Shown here: one piece after another, positions 1-5,119 of the stretch
How the letters are laid out: every line of letters begins with the position of its first letter
Numbering within the stretch: position 1 is the first letter of the stretch
Origin: Propionibacteriaceae bacterium
GTDB taxonomy: Bacteria; Actinomycetota; Actinomycetes; Propionibacteriales; Propionibacteriaceae
Assembly: GCA_003153855.1 (NCBI GenBank)
Contig: PMBM01000048.1
Span: 7,789-13,444, forward strand
Direction of reading: 5' to 3'
DNA: 5,656 nt
Made by a program: the position numbers and the translations under genes
The notes under the pieces: model-generated
Told to the model about the DNA's origin: nothing
Database searches by the model: none
Seen by the model: the letters and a program-made list of their open reading frames with translations, nothing else

Positions 1-398
1 ACGACCAGCAGCACCGGCGCGTTGAGGTTGGCCGCGACGGCTGCGTTGTACGCGAACTCGGTGCTGCCCAGGACGTCCGTGAAGTCGGAGCCGAGGATCA
101 CCATGGCGTCGTAGCGGGCCTGCAGCTCGGAGTACTTCGCGATGATCTCGCTCATCGCCTCGTCGGGGTTGCGGTGCACCGCGGAGTACTCGACGCCGTA
201 CGACAGGTCGTACTGCCCATTGACTGCAGGTTGGCTCACCAGCGTCTCGAGGATGCCGTCACGACCATCGGAACGGATGATCGGTCGGAACACCCCGACC
301 GAGCGGACCTCGCGAGCCAGCGCCTCGATGACGCCCAGGGCGATGGCGGACTTCCCCACCAGGCCCTCGGGCGACATCACGTAGATGCTCTTCGCCAT
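1..398 (-). CDS. pta: Phosphate acetyltransferase, N-terminal fragment (runs off the window)
   Basis: The minus strand from the ATG at 398 reads 132 codons without a stop and leaves the window at position 1, so only the N-terminal regulatory domain is present. The translation begins MAKSIYVMSPEGLVGKSAIA and continues through VGVFRPI, then ends in MVILGSDFTDVLGST and NAPVLLV. This is the P-loop-like (AAA_26/BioD-like) N-terminal domain of the long Pta found in actinobacteria and enterobacteria. As is usual in this family, the Walker A is degenerate: the first glycine of GxxxxGKS is a proline. The complete enzyme interconverts acetyl-CoA and acetyl phosphate in the cytoplasm. The catalytic C-terminal PTA_PTB domain, and often ackA, would follow outside the window. 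The start is supported by a TACTGT box 6 nt upstream with no Shine-Dalgarno, which suggests a leaderless mRNA. Family assignment is by recognised motifs, not by a search. Confidence 0.88.
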   Translation of the reverse strand, partial: MAKSIYVMSPEGLVGKSAIALGVIEALAREVRSVGVFRPIIRSDGRDGILETLVSQPAVNGQYDLSYGVEYSAVHRNPDEAMSEIIAKYSELQARYDAMVILGSDFTDVLGSTEFAYNAAVAANLNAPVLLV

Positions 399-404
399 GG
401 GCCG

Positions 405-410
405 ACAGTA
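405..410 (-). promoter_or_regulatory. Putative -10 box of pta (leaderless)
   Basis: On the minus strand, TACTGT (TANNNT) ends exactly 6 nt before the pta ATG, placing the expected transcription start on or next to the A of the start codon. No Shine-Dalgarno is seen. The -35 region around 428-433 (CGGTTC) is weak. Confidence 0.5.
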
Positions 411-460
411 TCGCCCCGCGGAGCCCGGAACCGCATCGGGGAACCAGGGCGAGCGCTCGG

Positions 461-474
461 TTGAAACGTTTCTA
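461..474. promoter_or_regulatory. Putative LacI-family operator between pta and the Nudix gene
   Basis: The sequence TTGAAACGTTTCTA contains a perfect 10-bp palindrome, GAAACGTTTC, at 463-472, centred on CG. This is the classic core of LacI/GalR-family operators: the Cra/FruR and GalR/PurR sites share the AAACGTTT centre. It lies 65-74 bp upstream of the predicted pta transcription start and 55-64 bp upstream of that of the Nudix gene. That position fits distal repression or activation better than blocking the -10/-35 regions. A second perfect palindrome, GAGCGCTC (451-458), sits just to its left. The regulator is not encoded in the window. Confidence 0.5.
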
Positions 475-513
475 GGATGCGCGGCGAGATCTCCACCCCT
501 GATGCGACAGGCC

Positions 514-519
514 TACGCT
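514..519 (+). promoter_or_regulatory. Putative -10 box of the Nudix gene (leaderless)
   Basis: TACGCT (TANNNT) ends 7 nt before the ATG at 527, and no purine-rich Shine-Dalgarno is present in the gap or upstream of it. The predicted transcription start coincides with the start codon. No convincing -35 hexamer is visible at 490-497. Confidence 0.4.
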
Positions 520-526
520 GACGAAC

Positions 527-1063
527 ATGTGGCAGGTGACGGAGAGCCGGATCGCGTACGAGAACCCGTGGATCCGGGTCGTCGAGGACCAGGTGGTCGG
601 CCCCGACGGGCTACCCGGGCTGTACGGGGTGGTCGAGCTTCGGCAGCCGGCCGTCTTCGTCGTCGCAGTGAACGAGCGCGGCGAGGTGCTGCTGGAGACG
701 GTGGATCGCCATACCGTCGGCCCGTCGGTGGAGGTCCCCGCCGGGGGTAGTGACGGCGAGGACCTGCTGGTGGCAGCGAAGCGCGAGCTGTACGAGGAGA
801 CGGGCTACGTCGCCGAGAGCTGGCGCTACATCGGTTCGATGAATGCCCTCAACGGCCTGTGCCGCGCCGCCGAGCACGTGTTCCTCGCTCAGGGAGTCAG
901 CCGTGCGGCAGCGGGAGTGGATGCCGACGCCGAGGGCATCAGCAACGTCCGCTGGGTTCCCTGGCCCGACGTGCTGCACATGGTCGAGACCAGCGAGATC
1001 ACGGACGGCGAGACCCTGGCGTCCCTCCTGCACGCAGCCATCGCGCTGGGCAAGATCAGCTAG
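527..1063 (+). CDS. Nudix hydrolase (ADP-ribose pyrophosphatase-like)
   Basis: This 178-aa protein carries a Nudix box at about residues 73-95, with the catalytic helix REL-YEE-TGY (R86, E87, E90, E91) intact and seven residues between E78 and R86 as expected. The family normally cleaves nucleoside diphosphates linked to another moiety, using Mg2+ on the glutamates of the box. The VEVPAGG segment before the box, the beta-strand PAVFVVAVNERGEVLL before that, and the C-terminal ITDGETLASLLHA resemble ADP-ribose/ADP-sugar pyrophosphatases, but substrate cannot be read from sequence. The loop before the first glutamate is one residue shorter than the G-x5-E consensus (PAGGSDGE). The ATG start fits the TACGCT box 7 nt upstream. 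The gene is divergent from pta, and its stop overlaps the stop of the opposing kinase-like gene. Confidence 0.88.
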   Translation: MWQVTESRIAYENPWIRVVEDQVVGPDGLPGLYGVVELRQPAVFVVAVNERGEVLLETVDRHTVGPSVEVPAGGSDGEDLLVAAKRELYEETGYVAESWRYIGSMNALNGLCRAAEHVFLAQGVSRAAAGVDADAEGISNVRWVPWPDVLHMVETSEITDGETLASLLHAAIALGKIS

Positions 1064-1626
1064 CCGGCCGCCGAGTCTCCCTTCCTACGGAGACACTGCA
1101 ACAGCTCCTCGTACGTCCCGTCGATGTCCCCGGGTACGGACCGTACGTGGCGCACGTCCTCGTACGTCGCCAGCAGCTCGAGCATCCCCTCGTACATCTG
1201 CTCGATCGACCGCGCGCCGGGCACGGACTGGAGATGTACGGCGTCGAGGTGGTTCGGGTCGGTGGTGCCCACGCGCTCCTCGAACCGCGACGCGGCCTCC
1301 TCGGGGCTGCTCACGAGGGCGACAAGCACGAACTCCGCGCCGGCCTCCAGCGCCACCGCGCGCACGTCCTCGATGAAGCCCGGCCGTTCGATGAACTGCG
1401 GCACGACGACGTCGAGGCCGGCCGCGAGGTGCGTACGCGCCATCTCGAGGGCGATCCTCCGGGCGGTCATCCCGGCCGATCCGGGGTTGTCGCGCCACTG
1501 CCCGAGCTGGCTGCGCAGCGTGTCGACGTCGAGGAGAAGCGCCAGGGGACGGCTGTCGACGAGCCGCCTGCCCAGCGTCGACTTCCCGCTGCCAGGGGCG
1601 CCGTTGATGAAGACGAGCTGCGGCAC
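1060..1626 (-). CDS. P-loop kinase-like ATPase (AAA_33/zeta-toxin-like family)
   Basis: This is a 188-aa protein. Walker A is GAPGSGKST at residues 9-17, directly after the first beta-strand. LLDVDTLRSQLGQW (31-44) resembles the substrate-binding segment of small-molecule kinases. LDVVVPQF (71-78) occupies the Walker B strand position, and RFEERVG (114-120) may belong to the lid. The protein has the size and layout of the actinobacterial proteins usually labelled AAA family ATPase or zeta-toxin-like kinase; its phosphate acceptor is unknown. The start is GTG at 1626, with GAGG at 1634-1637 giving a 7-nt spacing, and that GAGG overlaps the TGA of nfo. The gene is therefore very probably co-transcribed and translationally coupled with nfo. 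No antitoxin partner is seen, and nothing here indicates a toxin role. Confidence 0.83.
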   Translation of the reverse strand: MPQLVFINGAPGSGKSTLGRRLVDSRPLALLLDVDTLRSQLGQWRDNPGSAGMTARRIALEMARTHLAAGLDVVVPQFIERPGFIEDVRAVALEAGAEFVLVALVSSPEEAASRFEERVGTTDPNHLDAVHLQSVPGARSIEQMYEGMLELLATYEDVRHVRSVPGDIDGTYEELLQCLRRKGDSAAG

Positions 1627-1635
1627 GTACGGCCC

Positions 1636-2433
1636 TCAGCTCACGTGCTCGGCGATCCAGCGGATGTCGTCCGTGTGGCCCTCTTTGGCGCCCGGCGTCT
1701 CGAGCACGATCGGCGCTCCGGCCGTCGCGATGACCTCGGCGAGACCTTCGGGGTCGCACAGGCCGGTGCCGAGGTTGGCGTGGCGGTCGGCGCCCGAGTC
1801 GAACGCGTCGCGGGAGTCGTTGGCGTGTACGAGATCGATGCGTCCCGTGATCGCCATCACCTTGGCGACGACCCCTGCGAGCTCGATGCCGCCGGCGTGC
1901 GCGTGGCACGTGTCGAGGCAGAACCCGACGTTCTCTACACCGGACGCCGACGCGATCGTCGACCACAGCTGGTCGATCCGCTCGAGCTGGCGCGCGATCG
2001 CGCCGGTGCCGCCCGCGGTGTTCTCGATGAGCAGCGGCAGGGTGATGTTGAGGCCGTCGATGCACTTGCGCCAGTTGTCGAAGCCGACGCCGAGGTCGGC
2101 CTCGTCACCCACATGGCCCCCGTGGACGATGATCGCCTTCGCGCCGATCGCCGTCGCGAGGTCGATCTGCTTCTGCAGCAGCTGCCGGCTCGGGATCCGG
2201 ACGCGGTTGTTCGTCGTCGCGACGTTCAGCACGTACGGGGCGTGGATGTACAGGTCGATGCCCGCCGCAACGGCGTCGTTCTTCAGCGCCTCCGGCCCGG
2301 CCTCGTAGCCGACCGTCGGCGTCTTCCACCCCTGCGGGTTGCCGAGGAAGAACTGCGACAGACTCGCGCCGAGCGCTGTGGCTGCGGCGAGCGGATCTGC
2401 CTGGTCGACATGGGCTCCGAAGCTGACGGTCAT
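1636..2433 (-). CDS. nfo: Endonuclease IV (AP endonuclease, deoxyribonuclease IV)
   Basis: This 265-aa TIM-barrel protein is expected to cut the DNA backbone 5' of abasic sites in base-excision repair. The family motifs appear in order: FGAHV (5-9), YIHAPY (62-67), IVHGGHVG (102-109), LLIENTAGG (134-142), GFCLDTCHAHAGG (170-182), LVHANDS (201-207), GADRHANLGTG (214-224) and VLETPG (243-248). The residues matching the three-metal site of E. coli Nfo (H64, H104, E137, D174, H177, H203, D216, H218, E245) all appear present. Length is a little under the 280-285 aa of the E. coli enzyme, which is normal for actinobacterial members. The frame is open from a GTG at 2463, adding ten residues, but the ATG at 2433 is preferred because TACAGT sits 7 nt upstream and the extension shows no family similarity. 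The gene heads a unit with the P-loop kinase gene 9 nt downstream. Confidence 0.92.
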   Translation of the reverse strand: MTVSFGAHVDQADPLAAATALGASLSQFFLGNPQGWKTPTVGYEAGPEALKNDAVAAGIDLYIHAPYVLNVATTNNRVRIPSRQLLQKQIDLATAIGAKAIIVHGGHVGDEADLGVGFDNWRKCIDGLNITLPLLIENTAGGTGAIARQLERIDQLWSTIASASGVENVGFCLDTCHAHAGGIELAGVVAKVMAITGRIDLVHANDSRDAFDSGADRHANLGTGLCDPEGLAEVIATAGAPIVLETPGAKEGHTDDIRWIAEHVS

Positions 2434-2440
2434 GGGCCTG

Positions 2441-2469
2441 ACTGTACGACGGTGCTCGGACACTGTCGG
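2441..2469 (-). promoter_or_regulatory. Putative promoter of nfo (leaderless)
   Basis: On the minus strand, CCGACA (2469-2464) and TACAGT (2446-2441) are 17 bp apart and match the -35 TTGACA at 4 of 6 positions and the -10 TANNNT pattern. The -10 ends 7 nt before the ATG at 2433, so transcription would start at the initiation codon. This is the best of the three leaderless-type promoters in the window. Confidence 0.55.
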
Positions 2470-2506
2470 GCGGTCGATCCTCGTTTTGATACCGCATGGG
2501 TGATGA

Positions 2507-2532
2507 AGTGCCGCTTCGAGAGGCTGAGCACT
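2507..2532. repeat. Possible dispersed intergenic repeat copy (CTTCGAnAGGCTnAG type)
   Basis: CTTCGAGAGGCTGAGCACTG, flanked by AGTGC/GCACT arms, looks like one diverged copy of a short repeat common between genes in many actinobacterial genomes. In translation this repeat shows up as LSLSK peptides, and the minus strand here reads PVLSLSKR. Only one copy is in the window, so repetition cannot be shown from this sequence. Confidence 0.3.
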
Positions 2533-2633
2533 GGGTGGGGTATCGACAGGAGGATCGACTGCCCGACACGTACCGGGTGCGGGCAGACAGCGCGGGCTCG
2601 CGGCGACGCTCCGGCCGCGTTCCCGCGTCGTTC

Positions 2634-2662
2634 GTGGGACAAGGGATGGGCGGTGGTCCCAC
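2634..2662. repeat. Inverted repeat in the spacer, possible RNA hairpin
   Basis: The perfect 7-bp arms GTGGGAC and GTCCCAC are separated by 15 nt. Neither side is followed by a T run. It lies 80-108 bp beyond the stop of the small minus-strand gene, so it could be a transcription end point or 3' structure. A chance occurrence is also possible. Confidence 0.3.
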
Positions 2663-2736
2663 CCCTCCTGGCGGTCGTGGCGCCCTGCTGTCGGGCCCCC
2701 GCTCGCGGGAAGGCGGCGCTGATCGAGTGGGCCTGT

Positions 2737-2759
2737 CGGCGTCAGGCCACGTGACGCCG
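2737..2759 (-). terminator. Stem-loop at the 3' end of the three-helix-bundle gene
   Basis: The perfect 8-bp arms CGGCGTCA (2737-2744) and TGACGCCG (2752-2759) surround a 7-nt loop and include the TGA stop codon of the minus-strand gene. No U tract follows on the minus strand. GC-rich stems without U tracts are common at actinobacterial gene ends, so this may be a terminator or a 3'-end stabilising hairpin. Confidence 0.4.
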
Positions 2760-2957
2760 GCGCAGCGTCGCCTGTACCTCTCGCGAGACCAGGATCGGCA
2801 GGTAGTGGTGGACCTTCGCAGGGGTCAGCCGGTGGTAGGACTTCTGCACGAGGGTGTGGATCACATCAGGGGCGACAGCGGGATTGTGCCGCGCCAGACG
2901 CAGCTCGGTGTCTGCCATTGCGCGGGTGTCATCGACTCGATCCTCCGAAGAGACCAT
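2742..2957 (-). CDS. Small three-helix-bundle-like protein (hypothetical)
   Basis: This predicted protein has 71 residues. Residues 17-68, with LARHNPAVAPDVIHTLVQKS followed by YHRLTPAKVHHYLPILVSREVQATLRR, resemble the small actinobacterial proteins labelled three-helix bundle dimerization domain. That domain also occurs attached to arsenate reductases and to regulators. The pattern is an N-terminal helix, a PxxV turn, a second amphipathic helix and a (Y/F)(L/V)PxLVxRxxxxxLR helix. There is no signal peptide, membrane segment or catalytic motif, and function is unknown. The ATG at 2957 is preceded by AAAGGTTGGAGGC. Either AAGG at normal spacing or GGAGG at very short spacing could serve as the ribosome-binding site. 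An in-frame ATG at 2918 is possible but lacks a site. The gene lies downstream of the phosphoribulokinase gene on the same strand, but 172 nt and two stem-loops separate them, so it is probably a separate unit. Confidence 0.72.
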   Translation of the reverse strand: MVSSEDRVDDTRAMADTELRLARHNPAVAPDVIHTLVQKSYHRLTPAKVHHYLPILVSREVQATLRRRHVA

Positions 2958-3042
2958 GCCTCCAACCTTTCACATTCACGGGCACGGCGAGGGCCGGGGA
3001 GGGCGTACGCAGGTCAGCGGGTCGGATTGCGCCTCCCAGCAC

Positions 3043-3060
3043 GTCCGCCTACAGGCGGGC
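3043..3060. repeat. GC-rich hairpin in the prk downstream spacer
   Basis: CCGCC (3045-3049), the tetraloop TACA and GGCGG (3054-3058), extended outward by a G-U and a G-C pair, form a compact stem. No T run is adjacent on either strand. It may act as a second termination element behind prk or as 5' structure ahead of the small gene. Confidence 0.35.
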
Positions 3061-3102
3061 GATCGCCGTCCTCCTCAGACCCCTTGCGCTGGCCGGTGGC
3101 AT

Positions 3103-3123
3103 CCCCGTGCGACGGCACTGGGG
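3103..3123 (-). terminator. Putative terminator of the rpe-fbp-prk operon
   Basis: The hairpin begins 6 nt after the prk stop on the minus strand. CCCCGTGC (3103-3110) pairs with GCAC (3115-3118) and GGGG (3120-3123) around the loop GACG, with one bulged T at 3119. It is strong and well placed but lacks a U tract, as is usual for high-GC genomes. Confidence 0.55.
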
Positions 3124-3129
3124 CCGGTC

Positions 3130-4011
3130 TCAGCTGATCCCCGCCTTGCGCTTGCGGTCTTTCAGTCGCCAGAGCATGGGCGTGAAGATCAGCTGCATCG
3201 CCAGGTCCATCTTCCCGCCAGGGCACACGATGGTGTTGGGCCGCGACATGAAGGAGCCGTGCAGCATCGACAACAGATAGGGGAAGTCGATGCCCTGGGG
3301 GTTCTCGAACCGAATGACCAGCATCGACTCGTCGAGCGTCGGGATGGTCCGGGCGATGAACGGGTTGGAGGTGTCGACCACGGGCACGCGCTGGAAGTTC
3401 ACGTGCGTGCGGGAGAACTGCGGTGTCACGTAGTTCACGTAGTCCGGCATCCGCCGCAGGATCGTCTCGGTCACCGCCTCCGTGGTGTACCCGCGCTGGA
3501 CACGGTCGCGATTGAGCTTCTGGATCCACTCCAGGTTGATCACCGGGACCACGCCGATCGCGAGATCCACATGGCGTGCGATGTCGACGTCGTCCGTGAC
3601 GACGGCCCCGTGCAGCCCTTCGTAGAAGAGCAGGTCTGTACCGGTCGGGAGGTCCTCCCACGCAGTGAACGTGCCGGGTTCCTGCTGGTACGGCACCGCC
3701 TCGTCGGCGTCGTGCAGGTAGTGGCGCACCTGTCCGCTGCCCGTGTCGCCGTAGTCCCTGAACAGGGCCTCCAGCTCGGCGAACAGGTTCGCCTGGGGCC
3801 CGAAATGGCTGAACGTGTGGTCGCCGCCCTCGAGAGCACGCGCCAGCGCCTCCTTCATCTCGATGCGGTCCCACCGGTGGAAGCTGTCGCCCTCGATGTA
3901 GGCGGCGTTGATGCCCTCACGCCGGAAGATGTGCTCGAAGGTGCGACGGACGGATGTAGTTCCGGCTCCGGAGGACCCGGTGATGGCCACGACTGGATGC
4001 TTGGATGACAT
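3130..4011 (-). CDS. prk: Phosphoribulokinase, bacterial (Rhodobacter-type) class
   Basis: This 293-aa protein phosphorylates ribulose 5-phosphate with ATP to make ribulose 1,5-bisphosphate, the substrate of RuBisCO, and is diagnostic for the Calvin-Benson-Bassham cycle. The P-loop is GSSGAGTTS (12-20), followed by IEGDSFHR (39-46) with the catalytic D42. The conserved blocks are THFS-like DHTFSHFGPQAN (64-75), LLFYEGLHGAVV (127-138), IGVVPVINLEWIQKLNRDR (152-170), RGYTTEAV (173-180), VVDTSNPFIA (211-220) and RGIDFPY-like GIDFPY (240-245). Residues studied in the Rhodobacter sphaeroides enzyme (D42, H45, R49, H100, E131, K165, R168, D169, R173, R187, R234, R257) fall at the same numbers, which implies almost no gaps. 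R31, R234 and R257, linked there to NADH activation, are kept. Length matches the octameric proteobacterial form of about 290 aa, not the longer plant/cyanobacterial one. GAGGAG at 4018-4023, 6 nt from the ATG, is an excellent ribosome-binding site. The gene lies 28 nt after fbp and is last in the cluster. Confidence 0.96.
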   Translation of the reverse strand: MSSKHPVVAITGSSGAGTTSVRRTFEHIFRREGINAAYIEGDSFHRWDRIEMKEALARALEGGDHTFSHFGPQANLFAELEALFRDYGDTGSGQVRHYLHDADEAVPYQQEPGTFTAWEDLPTGTDLLFYEGLHGAVVTDDVDIARHVDLAIGVVPVINLEWIQKLNRDRVQRGYTTEAVTETILRRMPDYVNYVTPQFSRTHVNFQRVPVVDTSNPFIARTIPTLDESMLVIRFENPQGIDFPYLLSMLHGSFMSRPNTIVCPGGKMDLAMQLIFTPMLWRLKDRKRKAGIS

Positions 4012-4017
4012 GGGAAA

Positions 4018-4023
4018 CTCCTC
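4018..4023 (-). promoter_or_regulatory. Strong ribosome-binding site of prk
   Basis: GAGGAG lies 6 nt before the ATG at 4011, inside the 28-nt gap after fbp. It is the strongest Shine-Dalgarno in the window and fixes the start. Independent strong initiation of the last gene contrasts with the coupled starts earlier in the operon. Confidence 0.75.
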
Positions 4024-4039
4024 GGGTTGCGCGGGTCGG

Positions 4040-5119
4040 TCAGCGGGTGGTGCGGAAGAGGCCGCGCTGGGCGTACAGCGGGATGTTCGGGTCGGGGTCG
4101 TCGTCGTAGGACTCGGCGTGGTACGCCTCGATCCGGGTTACCTCGTCGGCAGCCCCGAACACGAAACCCACCCGTTGGTGGATGCCCGTCGGCTGGACCT
4201 CGAGCAACGGCGTTCGACCGGTGCTGGCGCGGCCGCCGGCCTGCTCGACCAGGAAGCCGATCGGGTTGGCCTCGTACAGGAGTCGCAGCCGACCGGCCGC
4301 GCCGGCCTTCTTCGAGTCCCGCGGGTAGAGGAAGACCCCGCCACGGTTGAGGATGCGATGCGCCTCGGCCACCAACGACGCGACCCAGCGCATGTTGAAG
4401 TCCCGCTCGCGCGTACCGGAGGTCCCCGCGAGGCACTCGTCGACATAGCGGCGTACCGCCGGCTCCCAGAACCGGTAGTTCGAGGAGTTGATCGCGAACT
4501 CTGAGCCCGAGGTCGGCACTCGCATGTCCGGGTGGGTGAGGATGAACTCTCCGAGCGACGGCTCGAGGGTGAAGCCGTGCACCCCTCGACCCACCGAGAG
4601 CACGAGCATCGTCGAGGGCCCGTAGATCGCGTAACCGGCCGCCACCTGCTGCGCCCCGGGCTGCAGGTAGTCCTCGACGACGGCGTCGACGCCCGGATGG
4701 GGCGAGCGAAGGATCGAGAACACGCTGCCCACCGACAGGTTGACGTCGATGTTCGACGAGCCGTCCAGGGGGTCGAAGGACAGCAGGTACTTGCCGCGCG
4801 GGTAGTTGCCCGGCAACAGGTACGGCTCCTCGATCTCCTCGGACACCATCCCGGCGACATGGCCGCCCCACTCGATGGCCCGCAGGAACGTGTCGTTGGC
4901 CCGCACGTCCAGCCGTTGTTGCTGCTCGCCCTGCACGTTCGTCGCGCCGGCGGCGCCCAGCACGCCGGCCAGCTCGCCCTGGGCGACGAGGCGAGAGATC
5001 GCCTTGCACGCCAGGGCCACGTCGAGGATGAGCCCGTTGAGGTCGCCGTTCGAGTCGGCGAACCGGCGACGTTCCTCGATGAGGAACTGGGTCAGTGTCG
5101 TGCGGTTGGTGAGCATCAT
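4040..5119 (-). CDS. fbp: Fructose-1,6-bisphosphatase, class I
   Basis: This 359-aa enzyme hydrolyses fructose 1,6-bisphosphate (and often sedoheptulose 1,7-bisphosphate in CBB operons) in gluconeogenesis and ribulose regeneration. Class I motifs in order are [15 protein letters not shown] (64-78), the metal-binding SEE (93-95), [13 protein letters not shown] (115-127) with D116 and D119, SSNYRFWEP (212-220), the sugar-phosphate segment [11 protein letters not shown] (256-266), LYEANP (281-286) with metal ligand E283, [10 protein letters not shown] (292-301) and the C-terminal [10 protein letters not shown]. Length is within the family's usual 330-360 aa. Most actinobacteria use the unrelated class II (GlpX) enzyme, so a class I gene next to prk argues for dedicated cbbF function. 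The first two codons are both ATG. GAGG at 5122-5125 lies 2 nt from the first (5119) but 5 nt from the second (5116), so the second may be the true start. Both overlap the stop of the upstream transketolase remnant. Confidence 0.95.
   Translation of the reverse strand: MMLTNRTTLTQFLIEERRRFADSNGDLNGLILDVALACKAISRLVAQGELAGVLGAAGATNVQGEQQQRLDVRANDTFLRAIEWGGHVAGMVSEEIEEPYLLPGNYPRGKYLLSFDPLDGSSNIDVNLSVGSVFSILRSPHPGVDAVVEDYLQPGAQQVAAGYAIYGPSTMLVLSVGRGVHGFTLEPSLGEFILTHPDMRVPTSGSEFAINSSNYRFWEPAVRRYVDECLAGTSGTRERDFNMRWVASLVAEAHRILNRGGVFLYPRDSKKAGAAGRLRLLYEANPIGFLVEQAGGRASTGRTPLLEVQPTGIHQRVGFVFGAADEVTRIEAYHAESYDDDPDPNIPLYAQRGLFRTTR

Larger units (their letters stand above)
2464..2741. other. Gene-free spacer of 278 bp
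   Basis: No frame on either strand in this stretch gives a protein with recognisable family features; the frames that cross it are rich in arginine, glycine and serine, as expected of shadow frames. The left end holds the nfo promoter. An inverted repeat, AGTGC (2507-2511)/GCACT (2528-2532), flanks CTTCGAGAGGCTGAG, which resembles the dispersed CTTCGACAGGCTCAG-type repeats common in actinobacterial intergenic DNA. A second inverted repeat, GTGGGAC (2634-2640)/GTCCCAC (2656-2662), has a 15-nt loop. No tRNA or known small RNA is recognisable. Confidence 0.5.

Noticed and set aside
461..478. TTGAAA (461-466) and TAGGAT (473-478) as a sigma-70 promoter
   Set aside because: The spacing is only 6 bp, far from 16-18. 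The TTGAAA is better explained as part of the GAAACGTTTC palindrome.
1060..1626. Zeta-toxin of a toxin-antitoxin pair
   Set aside because: The P-loop kinase fold is shared, but no small antitoxin gene is adjacent; the gene is coupled to nfo and the protein resembles generic actinobacterial AAA_33 kinases.
859..2754. A 631-codon open frame on the plus strand
   Set aside because: It runs antisense across the P-loop kinase and nfo genes, is extremely arginine-, valine- and aspartate-rich with no domain, and is the usual high-GC shadow of real genes on the other strand.
2496..3137. A 213-codon plus-strand frame across the spacer and the small gene
   Set aside because: No family similarity, low-complexity R/G/S-rich segments and no ribosome-binding site; the minus-strand 71-aa frame has a real helix pattern.
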